64,000 nt of DNA, taken from positions 1-64,000 of the forward strand of contig CAYNEO010000013.1 in the NCBI GenBank assembly GCA_964396245.1, read 5' to 3'. Made by a program: the position numbers and the translations under genes. The stretch is from CAYNEO01 sp964396245 (GTDB lineage: Bacteria; Zixibacteria; MSB-5A5; GN15; FEB-12). The notes under the pieces were generated by a model. That model made no database searches. It worked only from the letters and a program-made list of their open reading frames with translations, and was not told the DNA's origin. Below, piece by piece: positions 16,946 to 25,961 of the stretch; positions within the stretch are counted from its first letter, which is position 1; every line of letters begins with the position of its first letter.

Positions 16946-18486
16946 CGGCAACCGGCCATGAAATGATTTTGATTCTCGATTTTGGTTCGCAGTACACGCA
17001 GCTTATCGCCCGACGGGTGCGCGAAGAAAACGTGTATTGTGAAATAGCCCCGTGTACGGTAGACCTGTCTACCTATGCCGATCGCAATATCGCCGGTTAT
17101 ATCCTCTCCGGAGGTCCGTCATCGCTTCGTGATCCCGATGCCCCGCGCGTGGACCGTTCGTTTTTTGACGTCAAGAAGCCGATTCTGGGGATTTGCTACG
17201 GGATGCAACTGCTTGCGGACCTTTTCGGGGGTGAGTTGGTCCGCAGCGATAACCGGGAGTACGGTCGGGCGCATTTCACGGTGGGAAAAGAGAGCCCGCT
17301 GTTTCACGGTTTCCCGAGCGAGAGCCAGGTCTGGATGTCGCACGGCGATTCGATCAAGGCGATGCCGGCAGGATTTGACATTACCGGTTCGACTGATTCT
17401 CTCGATATCGCCGCCGTAGCCGACGAACGGCGTCACATCTACGGATTGCAGTTTCATCCCGAGGTGCATCACACGACGTACGGCAAGAAGATCATCCATA
17501 ATTTTCTCTTCGATGTTTGCGGCTTGAAAGGGGATTGGACGACTGAATCGTTTATCGACGATACGATCGGACGGGTTCGGGAACAGGTCGGTGACTCGAA
17601 AGTCATACTGGGGATTTCGGGAGGCGTGGATTCGTCGGTGGCGGCGATGCTGTTGAATCAGGCGCTGGAAGATAAGTTGTATGCGGTTTTCGTAAACAAC
17701 GGATTACTTCGCAAAAATGAATTCGAGGATGTTTCCCGCCTGCTGGGTACGCTGGGGATCAATTTGCGAACGGTGGATGCGTCGGATATGTTTCTCGACC
17801 GGCTCGCGGGGGTGGAGGATCCGGAGCAGAAGCGGAAGATTATCGGAAACGCATTTATCGATGTATTCGAGGACGAGGCAGAGAAGATCGGGAATATTGA
17901 ATTTCTCGCACAGGGAACGCTCTATCCCGATGTAATCGAGTCGACATCGTTCCGGGGACCGTCGGTGACGATCAAGTCGCATCACAACGTGGGCGGGCTG
18001 AAAGAGCGGATGAAGCTCAAACTGATCGAACCGTTGCGCGAGTTGTTCAAGGATGAAGTCCGGGTGCTGGGACGGACGCTGGGTCTTCCGGACGACTTCA
18101 TCATGCGACATCCGTTTCCGGGTCCGGGGCTGGCGGTTCGGATTCTGGGCAGTGTCACGAAGGAGCGGTGCGATCTGCTTCGGGAAGCCGACGCCATCTT
18201 TATCGAGGAATTGCACCGGAATTTCATATACGATGATATCTGGCAGGCGTTCACGGTCCTGCTCCCGGTGAAGGCGGTCGGGGTTATGGGTGATGATCGG
18301 ACGTACGAGAATGTCGTCGCGCTTCGCGCGGTGACATCGGTTGACGGCATGACTGCTGACTGGGCGCAAATCGACTATGATATCCTGGCTCACATTTCAA
18401 ATCGAATCATACGCGAGGTCAAGGGAGTCAATCGCGTAACATACGATATATCGTCGAAGCCGCCGGCGACGATAGAGTGGGAATAA
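16942..18486 (+). CDS. guaA: GMP synthase (glutamine-hydrolysing)
   Basis: 514 residues. It converts XMP to GMP with glutamine as the nitrogen donor. The N-terminal class I glutaminase has the nucleophile in GICYGMQL and the His/Glu pair in FHPEVHHT. The ATP-pyrophosphatase P-loop is LGISGGVDSSVAAML near residue 220. The C-terminal dimer domain ends in the conserved ...YDISSKPPATIEWE. Its start overlaps nadB by 4 bases. I see no terminator after it. Confidence 0.97.
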   Translation: MTATGHEMILILDFGSQYTQLIARRVREENVYCEIAPCTVDLSTYADRNIAGYILSGGPSSLRDPDAPRVDRSFFDVKKPILGICYGMQLLADLFGGELVRSDNREYGRAHFTVGKESPLFHGFPSESQVWMSHGDSIKAMPAGFDITGSTDSLDIAAVADERRHIYGLQFHPEVHHTTYGKKIIHNFLFDVCGLKGDWTTESFIDDTIGRVREQVGDSKVILGISGGVDSSVAAMLLNQALEDKLYAVFVNNGLLRKNEFEDVSRLLGTLGINLRTVDASDMFLDRLAGVEDPEQKRKIIGNAFIDVFEDEAEKIGNIEFLAQGTLYPDVIESTSFRGPSVTIKSHHNVGGLKERMKLKLIEPLRELFKDEVRVLGRTLGLPDDFIMRHPFPGPGLAVRILGSVTKERCDLLREADAIFIEELHRNFIYDDIWQAFTVLLPVKAVGVMGDDRTYENVVALRAVTSVDGMTADWAQIDYDILAHISNRIIREVKGVNRVTYDISSKPPATIEWE

Positions 18487-18546
18487 GCCGGCGACACAAG
18501 CAGTGAGCACATTCAAACGTATAGTGTACGACAGCGGACCCCTTCA

Positions 18547-19374
18547 ATGAGATTGGCGCGCATGCTTGGATGGCTTTTCGGCATAGTTCTCTTCATTTTT
18601 ATCGCCCTGCTTGTCTTTTTGTATCTCAATCAGGGCCGAATGGTATTCGTGCCGTCGGAGCAACTCGTCGTATCGCCCGGAGAGGTCGGATTTGACTTCG
18701 AGAATGTGTATATCACGGTCGAGCCGGGCGTGACATTGCATGGGTGGTATTTCCCGGTTGAAAACAGCAAGAAAACGATTCTATTCTGTCACGGAAACGC
18801 GGGGAATATCTCTCATCGGTTGGAGACGGTGAAATTCCTTGTCGATCTGGGCGCCAATGTCATGTTGTTCGATTACCGGGGATACGGCAATTCGACGGGG
18901 AAACCCAGTGAAGAAGGAGTGTACGCCGATGCCGAGGCGGTCTATCGCTGGCTGCGCGAGACCAAGAAGGTGGCCGCTGCAGATATTGTCATTTTCGGCC
19001 GGTCTCTCGGCGGGGCGGTCGGTATCGAGCTTGCCACGCGGGTGCCGTGCGGCGGGGTAATTGTGGAGTCATCGTTCACATCGATGGTCGACATGGGAAA
19101 GAAGATGTTTCCTTTTGTCCCGGTCGGGGGTCTTCTGCACTACAAGTTTGAATCCCTGGACAAAATCGGGAAATTGAGCTGTCCGGTGTTGGTAGCGCAC
19201 TCGCCGGACGATGATTTGATTCCTTATGAGATGGGTCGCCGCCTGTTCGAGGCGGCGCATGAGCCGAAGCAGTTTGTGAAGTTGGAGGGCGGGCACAACG
19301 AGCTTCAGTATTTCAACAGCCAGACATATATTGATGCTGTGAGCGGTATCATCTTTGGCCTTTCAAAGACGTGA
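18547..19374 (+). CDS. Membrane-anchored alpha/beta hydrolase (Bem46/ABHD13-like)
   Basis: 275 residues. A single N-terminal helix (about 5-27, WLFGIVLFIFIALLVFLYL) anchors the enzyme. The hydrolase fold has the HGNAGN oxyanion motif, nucleophile elbow GRSLGG, acid in HSPDDDLIP and catalytic His in EGGHNE. RGYGNSTGKPSE is typical of the Bem46 subfamily. The substrate is unknown; lipid or peptide ester hydrolysis is possible. It begins 60 bases after guaA and may be read from that operon. Confidence 0.88.
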   Translation: MRLARMLGWLFGIVLFIFIALLVFLYLNQGRMVFVPSEQLVVSPGEVGFDFENVYITVEPGVTLHGWYFPVENSKKTILFCHGNAGNISHRLETVKFLVDLGANVMLFDYRGYGNSTGKPSEEGVYADAEAVYRWLRETKKVAAADIVIFGRSLGGAVGIELATRVPCGGVIVESSFTSMVDMGKKMFPFVPVGGLLHYKFESLDKIGKLSCPVLVAHSPDDDLIPYEMGRRLFEAAHEPKQFVKLEGGHNELQYFNSQTYIDAVSGIIFGLSKT

Positions 19375-19451
19375 CCAAACCGGTCAACATTAGGTGATAA
19401 TCGCGGGAAAAGGCCTGATAATTGCGCCTTTTCATGGACCGTCTAAAACGT

Positions 19452-19480
19452 TTGACAACACGGAACAAAGGGTGTATTTT
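19452..19480 (+). promoter_or_regulatory. Sigma-70-type promoter before the polyprenyl synthase
   Basis: A perfect TTGACA at 19452-19457, a 17-base spacer and TATTTT at 19475-19480. The expected start is near 19487, leaving a leader of about 29 bases with no obvious ribosome site before the ATG at 19516. Confidence 0.75.
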
Positions 19481-19515
19481 CACTGTTCGTTCTAGACAAC
19501 GGTTGCTGTTTTAGT

Positions 19516-20499
19516 ATGGCCGATAATAAGATACAAGAATACACCGAATCAGTCTCGCCGGACCTTCAGCAGTTCGACGCCAAGCTTACCGATTATTTGA
19601 GAGGCGACTCACCTCTCATAACTTCAATTGCCCGTCACCTCCTGAAATCACGCGGAAAACGGATACGCCCGGCGATGCTGTTCCTTTCGTCGCGGGCGGC
19701 CGACAACTTCACGGAGTTTACGGTCGACGCCTCGCTGGCAATTGAGTTGATTCACACGGCGACGTTGCTTCACGACGACGTGGTCGACGAATCCGAACTT
19801 CGCCGGGGACAGGAAACAGTCAACGCCAAGTGGACCAACCTGATATCCGTGCTCATGGGTGACTACCTGTTCGCCAAGGCATTTCGGATCATGGTGGATA
19901 CCGGCTCGATTGAATTGGTCAAGGCGATTTCATATGCGACTGAGCGGGTGTCGGTAGGGGAGTTGCGGCAGATTGAAGAGATCGGCAATTATGCGCTCTC
20001 GGAAGAGGAATACCTTGATATCATCGCCAACAAGACAGCGTCGTTGTTCTCCGTGTCGTGTGAAACGGGACCGATTCTGAAGCGGCGGGTGGACGGTGAG
20101 CGCCGGCGGTTCGCCGATTTTGGCGAGAAGATAGGGATTGCCTTTCAGATCGCCGATGACCTGCTGGATTTTGTCGGCGACCCCGAGTTGACCGGTAAAG
20201 AGCCGGGCAATGATGTCCTGACCGGCAAGGTGACGCTTCCGCTGATATATTCGCTTGGCAAGGTGTCCAAGGCGAGTTCGAGAGAGATTATCAAGCGCCT
20301 GAAATCCAACGGGGACAATCAGGATTCGTTCAAGATCGTCTATGATTTCATCAACGAAACGGGCGGTCTGGATTATGCCTACCGGCGTGCGCGGGAGATC
20401 AGTCAGCAGGGCCTTGAATCGGTCGGCCCGCTTGAACCATCGGTGTACTCCGAATCCCTGTCCAGCATAGTGCAGTTCACGGTGGCACGGGCTTCGTGA
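19516..20499 (+). CDS. ispB: Long-chain all-trans polyprenyl diphosphate synthase (IspB-like)
   Basis: 327 residues. It adds isopentenyl units to an allylic diphosphate to make the side chain of quinones. The first aspartate-rich motif is LLHDDVVDE (Asp87, Asp88, Asp91) followed by RRG, and the second is QIADDLLDF. The residue five places before the first motif is Ala (HTATLLHDD), a small side chain that in this family permits long chains, as in octaprenyl synthase. The exact chain length is not predictable. Confidence 0.93.
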   Translation: MADNKIQEYTESVSPDLQQFDAKLTDYLRGDSPLITSIARHLLKSRGKRIRPAMLFLSSRAADNFTEFTVDASLAIELIHTATLLHDDVVDESELRRGQETVNAKWTNLISVLMGDYLFAKAFRIMVDTGSIELVKAISYATERVSVGELRQIEEIGNYALSEEEYLDIIANKTASLFSVSCETGPILKRRVDGERRRFADFGEKIGIAFQIADDLLDFVGDPELTGKEPGNDVLTGKVTLPLIYSLGKVSKASSREIIKRLKSNGDNQDSFKIVYDFINETGGLDYAYRRAREISQQGLESVGPLEPSVYSESLSSIVQFTVARAS

Positions 20500-20591
20500 A
20501 CCGTTCAAAGCTTTGCGGGGTTGTTGCCCCGGTAGATTTCACCACACCTTCTCCCTAAACTTATCGATTTCTTCAGGGTATAAGCGAGAAG

Positions 20592-22763
20592 ATGCTAGGC
20601 TACAAAGATATCTCAATACATTTCCTGACCGGGACTCCCTGGCTCGACTGGCTGGCGCTGATTGTGCTGGTGGGGCTGGCGGTCTTTCTGTATCGGCGGA
20701 CCAATCCGCCCGTACCCCGGTATCTCAAAATCATTCTATTCGGGCTGCGTACTGTCGCTGTCCTGGCGCTCATCGGAGCCTTGCTGGAGCCGGTGATCAG
20801 CTACAGCCGTGAGTTTGAACGAAACAAGCGTGTGTCAGTTGTTCTCGACGCATCGTCGAGCATGGACAGGATCGAGAACGGCAAGACGCGCCGCGTACGG
20901 CAGGATTCGTTGCTGTCGTCGCAGGCATACGACGACCTCCGGTCCTCGGCGGACGTGGAGAGTTACTTTTTCGGCGCCGACATCGCACCTTCGCGCGATC
21001 AGGTGAATATCGATCAGACTGCGATGGGAGACGCCCTGTACGATTTACATCAGGCGGAAATGGCCGACCCCGCCGATTACTGGCTTCTGGTTTCCGACGG
21101 TAACTCGAATGCCGGTCGTGACGTTGATGACGCTATCGGGGCCGGTTCGGCGCCGGTGATCAGCGTGAACATTGCAACGGACATCGGCAATTTCGATATC
21201 GGATTGGAGGACGTCCAGTACAATACGGTTGTGTTTGTCGGGCAGCCGACTGAAATACAGGTGCAGTTGAACTGGCACAATGCGGCCGGCAAGGTCGCCC
21301 GGGTGGAGTTGCTGGACAGAGACAGGGTGGTTGCCGGCGGTACGCTGTCGATAGACCAGGAAGCCGGATTCGGAGAGGTGTCGTTGAAGTATGTCCCGTC
21401 CGAGCCGGGCCAGAAACTGCTGCAGGTCAGAATTCCGGGCCTTGACAACGAAGAAACGACTTCGAACAATTCTCGCACGATAGCCCTGAAGGTGTTGAAA
21501 AGCCGGATCAACGTGTTGCTGGTAACCGACCGGCCTGATTACGAAGTCGGTTTCCTGAGCCGATACCTTCGGCAGTCGGACAAGTACGACATGGAGCTCA
21601 AGGTCCTGGGCGGTAAGGCGGGGAATCTCGCGGGCAGCTTCCCGGACCGCCAGACGGAGTTGAACCGTTACGATCTTGTGATTCTTCATGATCCTGACCC
21701 GCAACTTCTTTCCGGAAGAGACGGCATAATCAAGTCGTACCTGTCGGAGAAGGGCGGCGCTATCTGGGTGATGATGGGGCTGCAGTTTGCCTCGCGCGGT
21801 CCGGTGGAGTGGTTTGATCGTCTTTTGCCGTTCTACCAGTCCCACCGCCAGCCGATTCAATACGGAGAATTCCGGGGCGAACCGTCGGAAAGCGAACTTT
21901 TCCATCCGGCCGTGCGGCTGGCGGATGACCGGACGAGCATACGTGAGACATGGGAATCGCTGCCGCCGTTTCGGTCGCTGGTGTACTGCGATGTCATCGA
22001 TTCGCAGGGTGTCGTACTCGCCTATGGCGAAGCCGGCAATCGGTTGGGGCAGAAACCGCCGATTCTTGGGTACAAGCGCTTCGGACCGGGTAAGTTGATC
22101 GCCTCGGCGGCAGGTCCGTTCTGGTACTGGGGATTTGCGAATCTCGGGTTCGGTGAAGATGACAGCCACTATGGGGACTTCCTGGAAGGTGTGATCAGCT
22201 GGCTGACGGTACGGGAGGATTTTGATCCGGTCCGCATTTCCCCGACGAAGGAAGTCTTCAATCGCGGCGAGTCGGTTCAGTTCGATGCTGTTGCTTTCGA
22301 TCAGGGCTTCCGACCAATTCCCGGGGTGACCGGATCGGTATCGCTACAGGGGGAGCAGGCATCGGATCAATTCGAGGCTGACCTGATCGATAAAGGCGAG
22401 GGGAAATTCACCGCCGAATTCTCAAAAATTCCGCCGGGTAAGTACACGTGGCGCGGCAAGCTGGAGAAGGACGGGCGGACGCTGAAACAGAGCGACGGAG
22501 TTATCCAGATCGAGATGTTCTCTCTGGAGGAATATGATCAGAGCGGCGACCCGGCGACCCTGATGACCGTGTCGCGGAAATCCGGGGGCGGTTATTTCAC
22601 CTTTAACCAATTCGACGATGCGATCAGGGCGATAAACACCGAACCGATAGCGGAGTCGATCGCCGGTGAATTCAGTCTCTGGGGGAGATTCTGGCTGCTG
22701 GCTATCTTCATTCTGGCGCTGGCAAGCGAATGGGTGATTCGCAAGGCCAACAATCTTCTGTAA
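20592..22763 (+). CDS. Large membrane protein with vWA-like domain
   Basis: 723 residues. Two N-terminal membrane helices (about 17-35 and 45-68) are followed by a vWA-like domain: SVVLDASSSMDR resembles the metal-binding D-x-S-x-S motif, with LLVSDGNSNAG as the later acidic strand. Beta-rich Ig-like regions and a class I amidotransferase-like region (INVLLVTDRPDYEVGFLSRY) follow, and a last helix near the C-terminus (LWGRFWLLAIFILALA) is followed by a basic end. Such proteins with two N-terminal helices are often found with Bat/MoxR systems, but none is adjacent. Function unknown; probably a periplasmic-facing assembly protein. Confidence 0.78.
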   Translation: MLGYKDISIHFLTGTPWLDWLALIVLVGLAVFLYRRTNPPVPRYLKIILFGLRTVAVLALIGALLEPVISYSREFERNKRVSVVLDASSSMDRIENGKTRRVRQDSLLSSQAYDDLRSSADVESYFFGADIAPSRDQVNIDQTAMGDALYDLHQAEMADPADYWLLVSDGNSNAGRDVDDAIGAGSAPVISVNIATDIGNFDIGLEDVQYNTVVFVGQPTEIQVQLNWHNAAGKVARVELLDRDRVVAGGTLSIDQEAGFGEVSLKYVPSEPGQKLLQVRIPGLDNEETTSNNSRTIALKVLKSRINVLLVTDRPDYEVGFLSRYLRQSDKYDMELKVLGGKAGNLAGSFPDRQTELNRYDLVILHDPDPQLLSGRDGIIKSYLSEKGGAIWVMMGLQFASRGPVEWFDRLLPFYQSHRQPIQYGEFRGEPSESELFHPAVRLADDRTSIRETWESLPPFRSLVYCDVIDSQGVVLAYGEAGNRLGQKPPILGYKRFGPGKLIASAAGPFWYWGFANLGFGEDDSHYGDFLEGVISWLTVREDFDPVRISPTKEVFNRGESVQFDAVAFDQGFRPIPGVTGSVSLQGEQASDQFEADLIDKGEGKFTAEFSKIPPGKYTWRGKLEKDGRTLKQSDGVIQIEMFSLEEYDQSGDPATLMTVSRKSGGGYFTFNQFDDAIRAINTEPIAESIAGEFSLWGRFWLLAIFILALASEWVIRKANNLL

Positions 22764-22865
22764 ACCATTGTTTTGGATGACACCTTCTTCACAGGGTGCT
22801 AATCGGTATTTGCCGACCGCACGGTGTTATACGTGCGCTATGAAGAAAAATGCGAACATTTGCTA

Positions 22866-22893
22866 TTGTGTTGGAGAGTTCTTAGACTATATT
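22866..22893 (+). promoter_or_regulatory. Sigma-70-type promoter before the saccharopine-dehydrogenase-like gene
   Basis: TTGTGT at 22866-22871, a 16-base spacer and TATATT at 22888-22893. The predicted start is about 30 bases before the ATG at 22933, which has a GAGG ribosome site. Confidence 0.6.
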
Positions 22894-22932
22894 CGCGCAC
22901 AATATATGAGATGAAACGAGAGGTTTGAGGAT

Positions 22933-24081
22933 ATGAAAATTGCAGTTATCGGAGCGGGGCTGATGGGTCGCGCCGCGATATATGATCTGGCACGCAATCC
23001 CGACGTCGAACAGGTGGGCGTCTTTGATATTGATCCGCAGCTCGCCAGGGAAATCGGCGAAGCATTCGGCAGTGGCAAGGCGACTTCGGATCGTCTCGAC
23101 GCCGGAGACGAGCAGAAGGCTGCCGAAGTGATGAGCGGATTCGATGCCGCGATTTCCTGCGTGACGTACAAGTACAATCCCGGCCTGGCGCGCGCGGCGA
23201 TCACGGCCGGATGTCATTTTGTCGATCTGGGAGGCAACAACGACGCCGTAGCTTCGGAGTTGGAAATGGACGCCGACGCCGAGAAGGCGGGGATTATCGC
23301 CATTCCGGATTGCGGTCTGGCGCCGGGCATGGTGGCCGTGCTGGTGGCGGACGGAGTCAGCAAGATGGACAAGGTCTCATCGGTACAGATACGCGTGGGC
23401 GGGTTACCGCAGGCGCCTCGGCCGCCGCTGAATTACCAGATGGTTTTTTCCGCCGAGGGGTTGATCAACGAATACTGGGAACCGTGTGTGATTCTCGAGG
23501 ACGGCAAGAAGAAGATCGTCAACCCGATGACGGGAGTTGAGGAACTGGAGTTCGACGGAATCGGGAAACTGGAAGCGTTCTTTACATCGGGCGGAACATC
23601 AACTCTTCCGGATACATACGAGGGAAAGATCGATCATCTCGATTACAAGACCATTCGGTATCCCGGGCATTGCCAGATGTTTCGGCCGATGCTCGATATC
23701 GGTCTGGCAAGCCGCACGCCGTTGTTGATCAACGGCGTTCAGGTAGAGCCGCGCGCGGTGCTCAAGGCGGTGCTCCAGAAAAACCTGAGCCACGACAGTC
23801 CGGATCTGGTCCTGGTGCGGGTAACTGTCGAAGGCGAAAAGGACGGCTCCCGGGCAAAAATAACTTACGAGATTATCGACCGGCAGGACCGTCAGTCGGG
23901 TCTGACGGCCATGATGCGCATGACCGCCTTCCCGGCGGCTATCATAGCGTGGATGCAGGCGGCGGGAATGGTTGATGTTCGCGGGGTGAAACCGCAGGAA
24001 GTCGCGATCAAACCGTCGGTGTTCATTCCTCAACTGAAAAAGCGCGGCATCAATCTGGCTGTCAAGGAAGAGAAGCTGTAG
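22933..24081 (+). CDS. Saccharopine dehydrogenase-family oxidoreductase (lysine 6-dehydrogenase-like)
   Basis: 382 residues. An N-terminal Rossmann fold (IAVIGAGLMGRAAIYDLA) binds NAD(P). FVDLGGNNDAV and PDCGLAPGMVAVL are typical of the saccharopine dehydrogenase family, and the C-terminal catalytic domain includes YPGHCQMFRPM. The closest well-known pattern is L-lysine 6-dehydrogenase/saccharopine reductase, but the substrate is an inference. It has its own promoter. Its stop lies 3 bases from the stop of the convergent pseudopilin operon, with no terminator between them, so the two transcripts may run into each other. Confidence 0.85.
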   Translation: MKIAVIGAGLMGRAAIYDLARNPDVEQVGVFDIDPQLAREIGEAFGSGKATSDRLDAGDEQKAAEVMSGFDAAISCVTYKYNPGLARAAITAGCHFVDLGGNNDAVASELEMDADAEKAGIIAIPDCGLAPGMVAVLVADGVSKMDKVSSVQIRVGGLPQAPRPPLNYQMVFSAEGLINEYWEPCVILEDGKKKIVNPMTGVEELEFDGIGKLEAFFTSGGTSTLPDTYEGKIDHLDYKTIRYPGHCQMFRPMLDIGLASRTPLLINGVQVEPRAVLKAVLQKNLSHDSPDLVLVRVTVEGEKDGSRAKITYEIIDRQDRQSGLTAMMRMTAFPAAIIAWMQAAGMVDVRGVKPQEVAIKPSVFIPQLKKRGINLAVKEEKL

Positions 24082-24084
24082 GGA

Positions 24085-24819
24085 TTACCACAGATCGGCC
24101 GGTGAGACAAGATCGAGAACGGCCGTTTTGCCGGGAAGAACAGCGACTGTGCAGGTCATGGTATCGCTGTCGGGGAGATAGATGATTCGCAGGACATGAT
24201 TGCCCGCCGGTATTCCAACAAAGCTGAAATTTCCGGCAGGGGACGGGTTGGTCGAGGCGGTGGTCATCGAACCGGAGCCGTCGGGATACACGAGTTGAGC
24301 CAGGATGGAATCGCAATAGTCGTTTCCGGGCGGCGTGCCGTCGGCGTTTCGGAAAATTCCTGAGACGGTGTTGGACAGGAGCAGGGAGGGGTCGCTCGCG
24401 ATTACTTTTTCAATGTTCCCGCCGGAACCGGTCGAACGAATAACAATCCCCGTGTACATATAGAGCGCCTGCCACGCATCGCGTTTGAAATCATCCCCCG
24501 ACATTCCGGGGTCGATATATGGACCATCCCATGTGGCGTATCCGCCCGGATTTTGCACGAGGGCGTCGAGGCTGGGCGGTAGCGAGCCGACATCGCCGAC
24601 ATATCCGAAATCGGAACGACTGTTCGACGAGTATAGATTCGGGTTGCCGGCGACGGCCCACGCGAGTTGATCGAGTTCGGCTTTTGTCTGTTCGTATTTG
24701 GCGGTTTCGATAGACGGTCCCATTTCTCGTATGGCGACAGTGGCGATGATGCCAAGAATCAGGATTACGATCACGAGCTCGATGAGCGTGAAGCCACAAT
24801 TTTGCCGCCGGCGTCTCAT
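24085..24819 (-). CDS. GspG-like pseudopilin 4 with beta-sandwich module
   Basis: Last gene of the four-gene cassette. The prepilin leader ends in G, then FTLIELVIVILILGIIATVA, a class III signal with Glu at +5 for PilD-type processing. The core carries FGYVGDVGSLPPSLDAL, NPGGYATWDGPYI and DAWQALYMYTG; this resembles the GspG fold, but the usual calcium loop is replaced by RSTGSG. The C-terminal roughly 90 residues are a CnaB/carboxypeptidase-regulatory-like module (DGTPPG, YPDGSG, GNHVLRIIYLPDSDT). The ATG at 24819 overlaps the previous stop (ATGA); a GTG 6 bases upstream is possible. Confidence 0.85.
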   Translation of the reverse strand: MRRRRQNCGFTLIELVIVILILGIIATVAIREMGPSIETAKYEQTKAELDQLAWAVAGNPNLYSSNSRSDFGYVGDVGSLPPSLDALVQNPGGYATWDGPYIDPGMSGDDFKRDAWQALYMYTGIVIRSTGSGGNIEKVIASDPSLLLSNTVSGIFRNADGTPPGNDYCDSILAQLVYPDGSGSMTTASTNPSPAGNFSFVGIPAGNHVLRIIYLPDSDTMTCTVAVLPGKTAVLDLVSPADLW

Positions 24820-25961
24820 GGGCACACCCCGGTTATCACTTCAAATGAGGAACCGTCGGGCAGTTCAACGTTGAACGCCGTGTTTTCCATATCGACCAAC
24901 GGTCCGCCGGTCGGATTTCGCCGAAAGACGTCAAACCGAAGCTTTACTTGCTGACCATCGGGGATCACCCGCGACAACGTAAAGACCGCCATATCGCCGC
25001 TCCCCGCGGCGGGGTTGTTGCTGTCGAACACGGTGGTGTCGTTCCAAATTACATTGCGGTAGTATGCCGTTGGTGATGTCCAGGAGAGCCGTACCCAATC
25101 GATAGTGATATCGCCGCCGGTCGCATTCTCGATCCAGAAGAAGAATCCATGACAGTCGGCTGCCACCGAATCAGAGCCGGAGACTTTGACGAGGCTGCCG
25201 CCCGACGGTGCGGCAGTCCACAAGTCGACCGGGAGAACATAGGTGCCGTACACGCTGGATCCCGGTGTAACGGAAGCGTAGCCGACGATGGTATCCGGGC
25301 CGGGCAGGTAGACGATTTGGAGCGGATGGTTGCCGATTACAACCGAGTCAAAAGTAAAATAACCGCCGTCATCAGTCGTGGTTGCGCGCGTCTGCATCCC
25401 GCCGATGCCGTCAGGTAAGGTCAGTTGCACCGATATGGAGTCGCTGTAAACCGCGCCCGGGGGTGCACCGTCGATATCCAGCACGTTTCCCGTGACGGCA
25501 TTGTAGAGAAGGACGTCGGTTGAGGCGGCGATGCGCCGCGTTATCGGACTGCCGGAGCCGGTGGACGTGATGGTGATTCCGTTGAATGTGTAGGGGATAT
25601 TCCAGGCGTCTGATTTGTAGTCATCGGCGACTTGCGTAAGTCGGTTCTCTATGTACGGTCCCTTCCATGTTGCCAGTCCGGCGGGGTTAGCGTGGAGGGC
25701 ATCGAGATCAGGCGGGAGAGCGCCGACATCGCCCACGTACCCAAAGTCGGCCCGGGCGCCGTTGCTCTGCAGATTGGGATTACCGGCGACTGCAAACGCG
25801 AGGACGTCCATCTCCTGCCGCGTCTGCTCGATGCGCGCGTTGTCATATATCTGCCTGCCCGAGCGAAAAGCGACAGCCGCGAGGATACCGAAGATCACGA
25901 TCACGATGACCAGTTCGATCAACGTGAAGCCCGTTTCTCTTGTGTGTGGAATGCGACTCAT
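24816..25961 (-). CDS. GspG-like pseudopilin 3 with beta-sandwich and extra C-terminal domain
   Basis: The leader ends TRETG, then FTLIELVIVIVIFGILAAVA (Glu at +5). The core has FGYVGDVGALPPDLDAL, NPAGLATWKGPYI, DAWNIPYTFNG and ITSTGSGS. A beta-sandwich module follows (DGAPPG, LPDGIGGM, GNHPLQIVYLPGPDT). The last roughly 130 residues are a distinct beta-rich domain starting after VDLWTAAPSGGS, without a family I can name. The ATG at 25961 has GGAG 8 bases upstream and overlaps the stop of pseudopilin 2 by one base (TGATG). Confidence 0.83.
   Translation of the reverse strand: MSRIPHTRETGFTLIELVIVIVIFGILAAVAFRSGRQIYDNARIEQTRQEMDVLAFAVAGNPNLQSNGARADFGYVGDVGALPPDLDALHANPAGLATWKGPYIENRLTQVADDYKSDAWNIPYTFNGITITSTGSGSPITRRIAASTDVLLYNAVTGNVLDIDGAPPGAVYSDSISVQLTLPDGIGGMQTRATTTDDGGYFTFDSVVIGNHPLQIVYLPGPDTIVGYASVTPGSSVYGTYVLPVDLWTAAPSGGSLVKVSGSDSVAADCHGFFFWIENATGGDITIDWVRLSWTSPTAYYRNVIWNDTTVFDSNNPAAGSGDMAVFTLSRVIPDGQQVKLRFDVFRRNPTGGPLVDMENTAFNVELPDGSSFEVITGVCP

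Noticed and set aside
21045..22169. Minus-strand open frame inside the vWA-like gene
   Set aside because: Same reason: antisense of a coherent membrane protein, with no domain and no ribosome site.
24082..24084. A terminator between the saccharopine-dehydrogenase-like gene and the pilin cassette
   Set aside because: Only three bases separate the two stops and no hairpin with T-run is present on either strand nearby.
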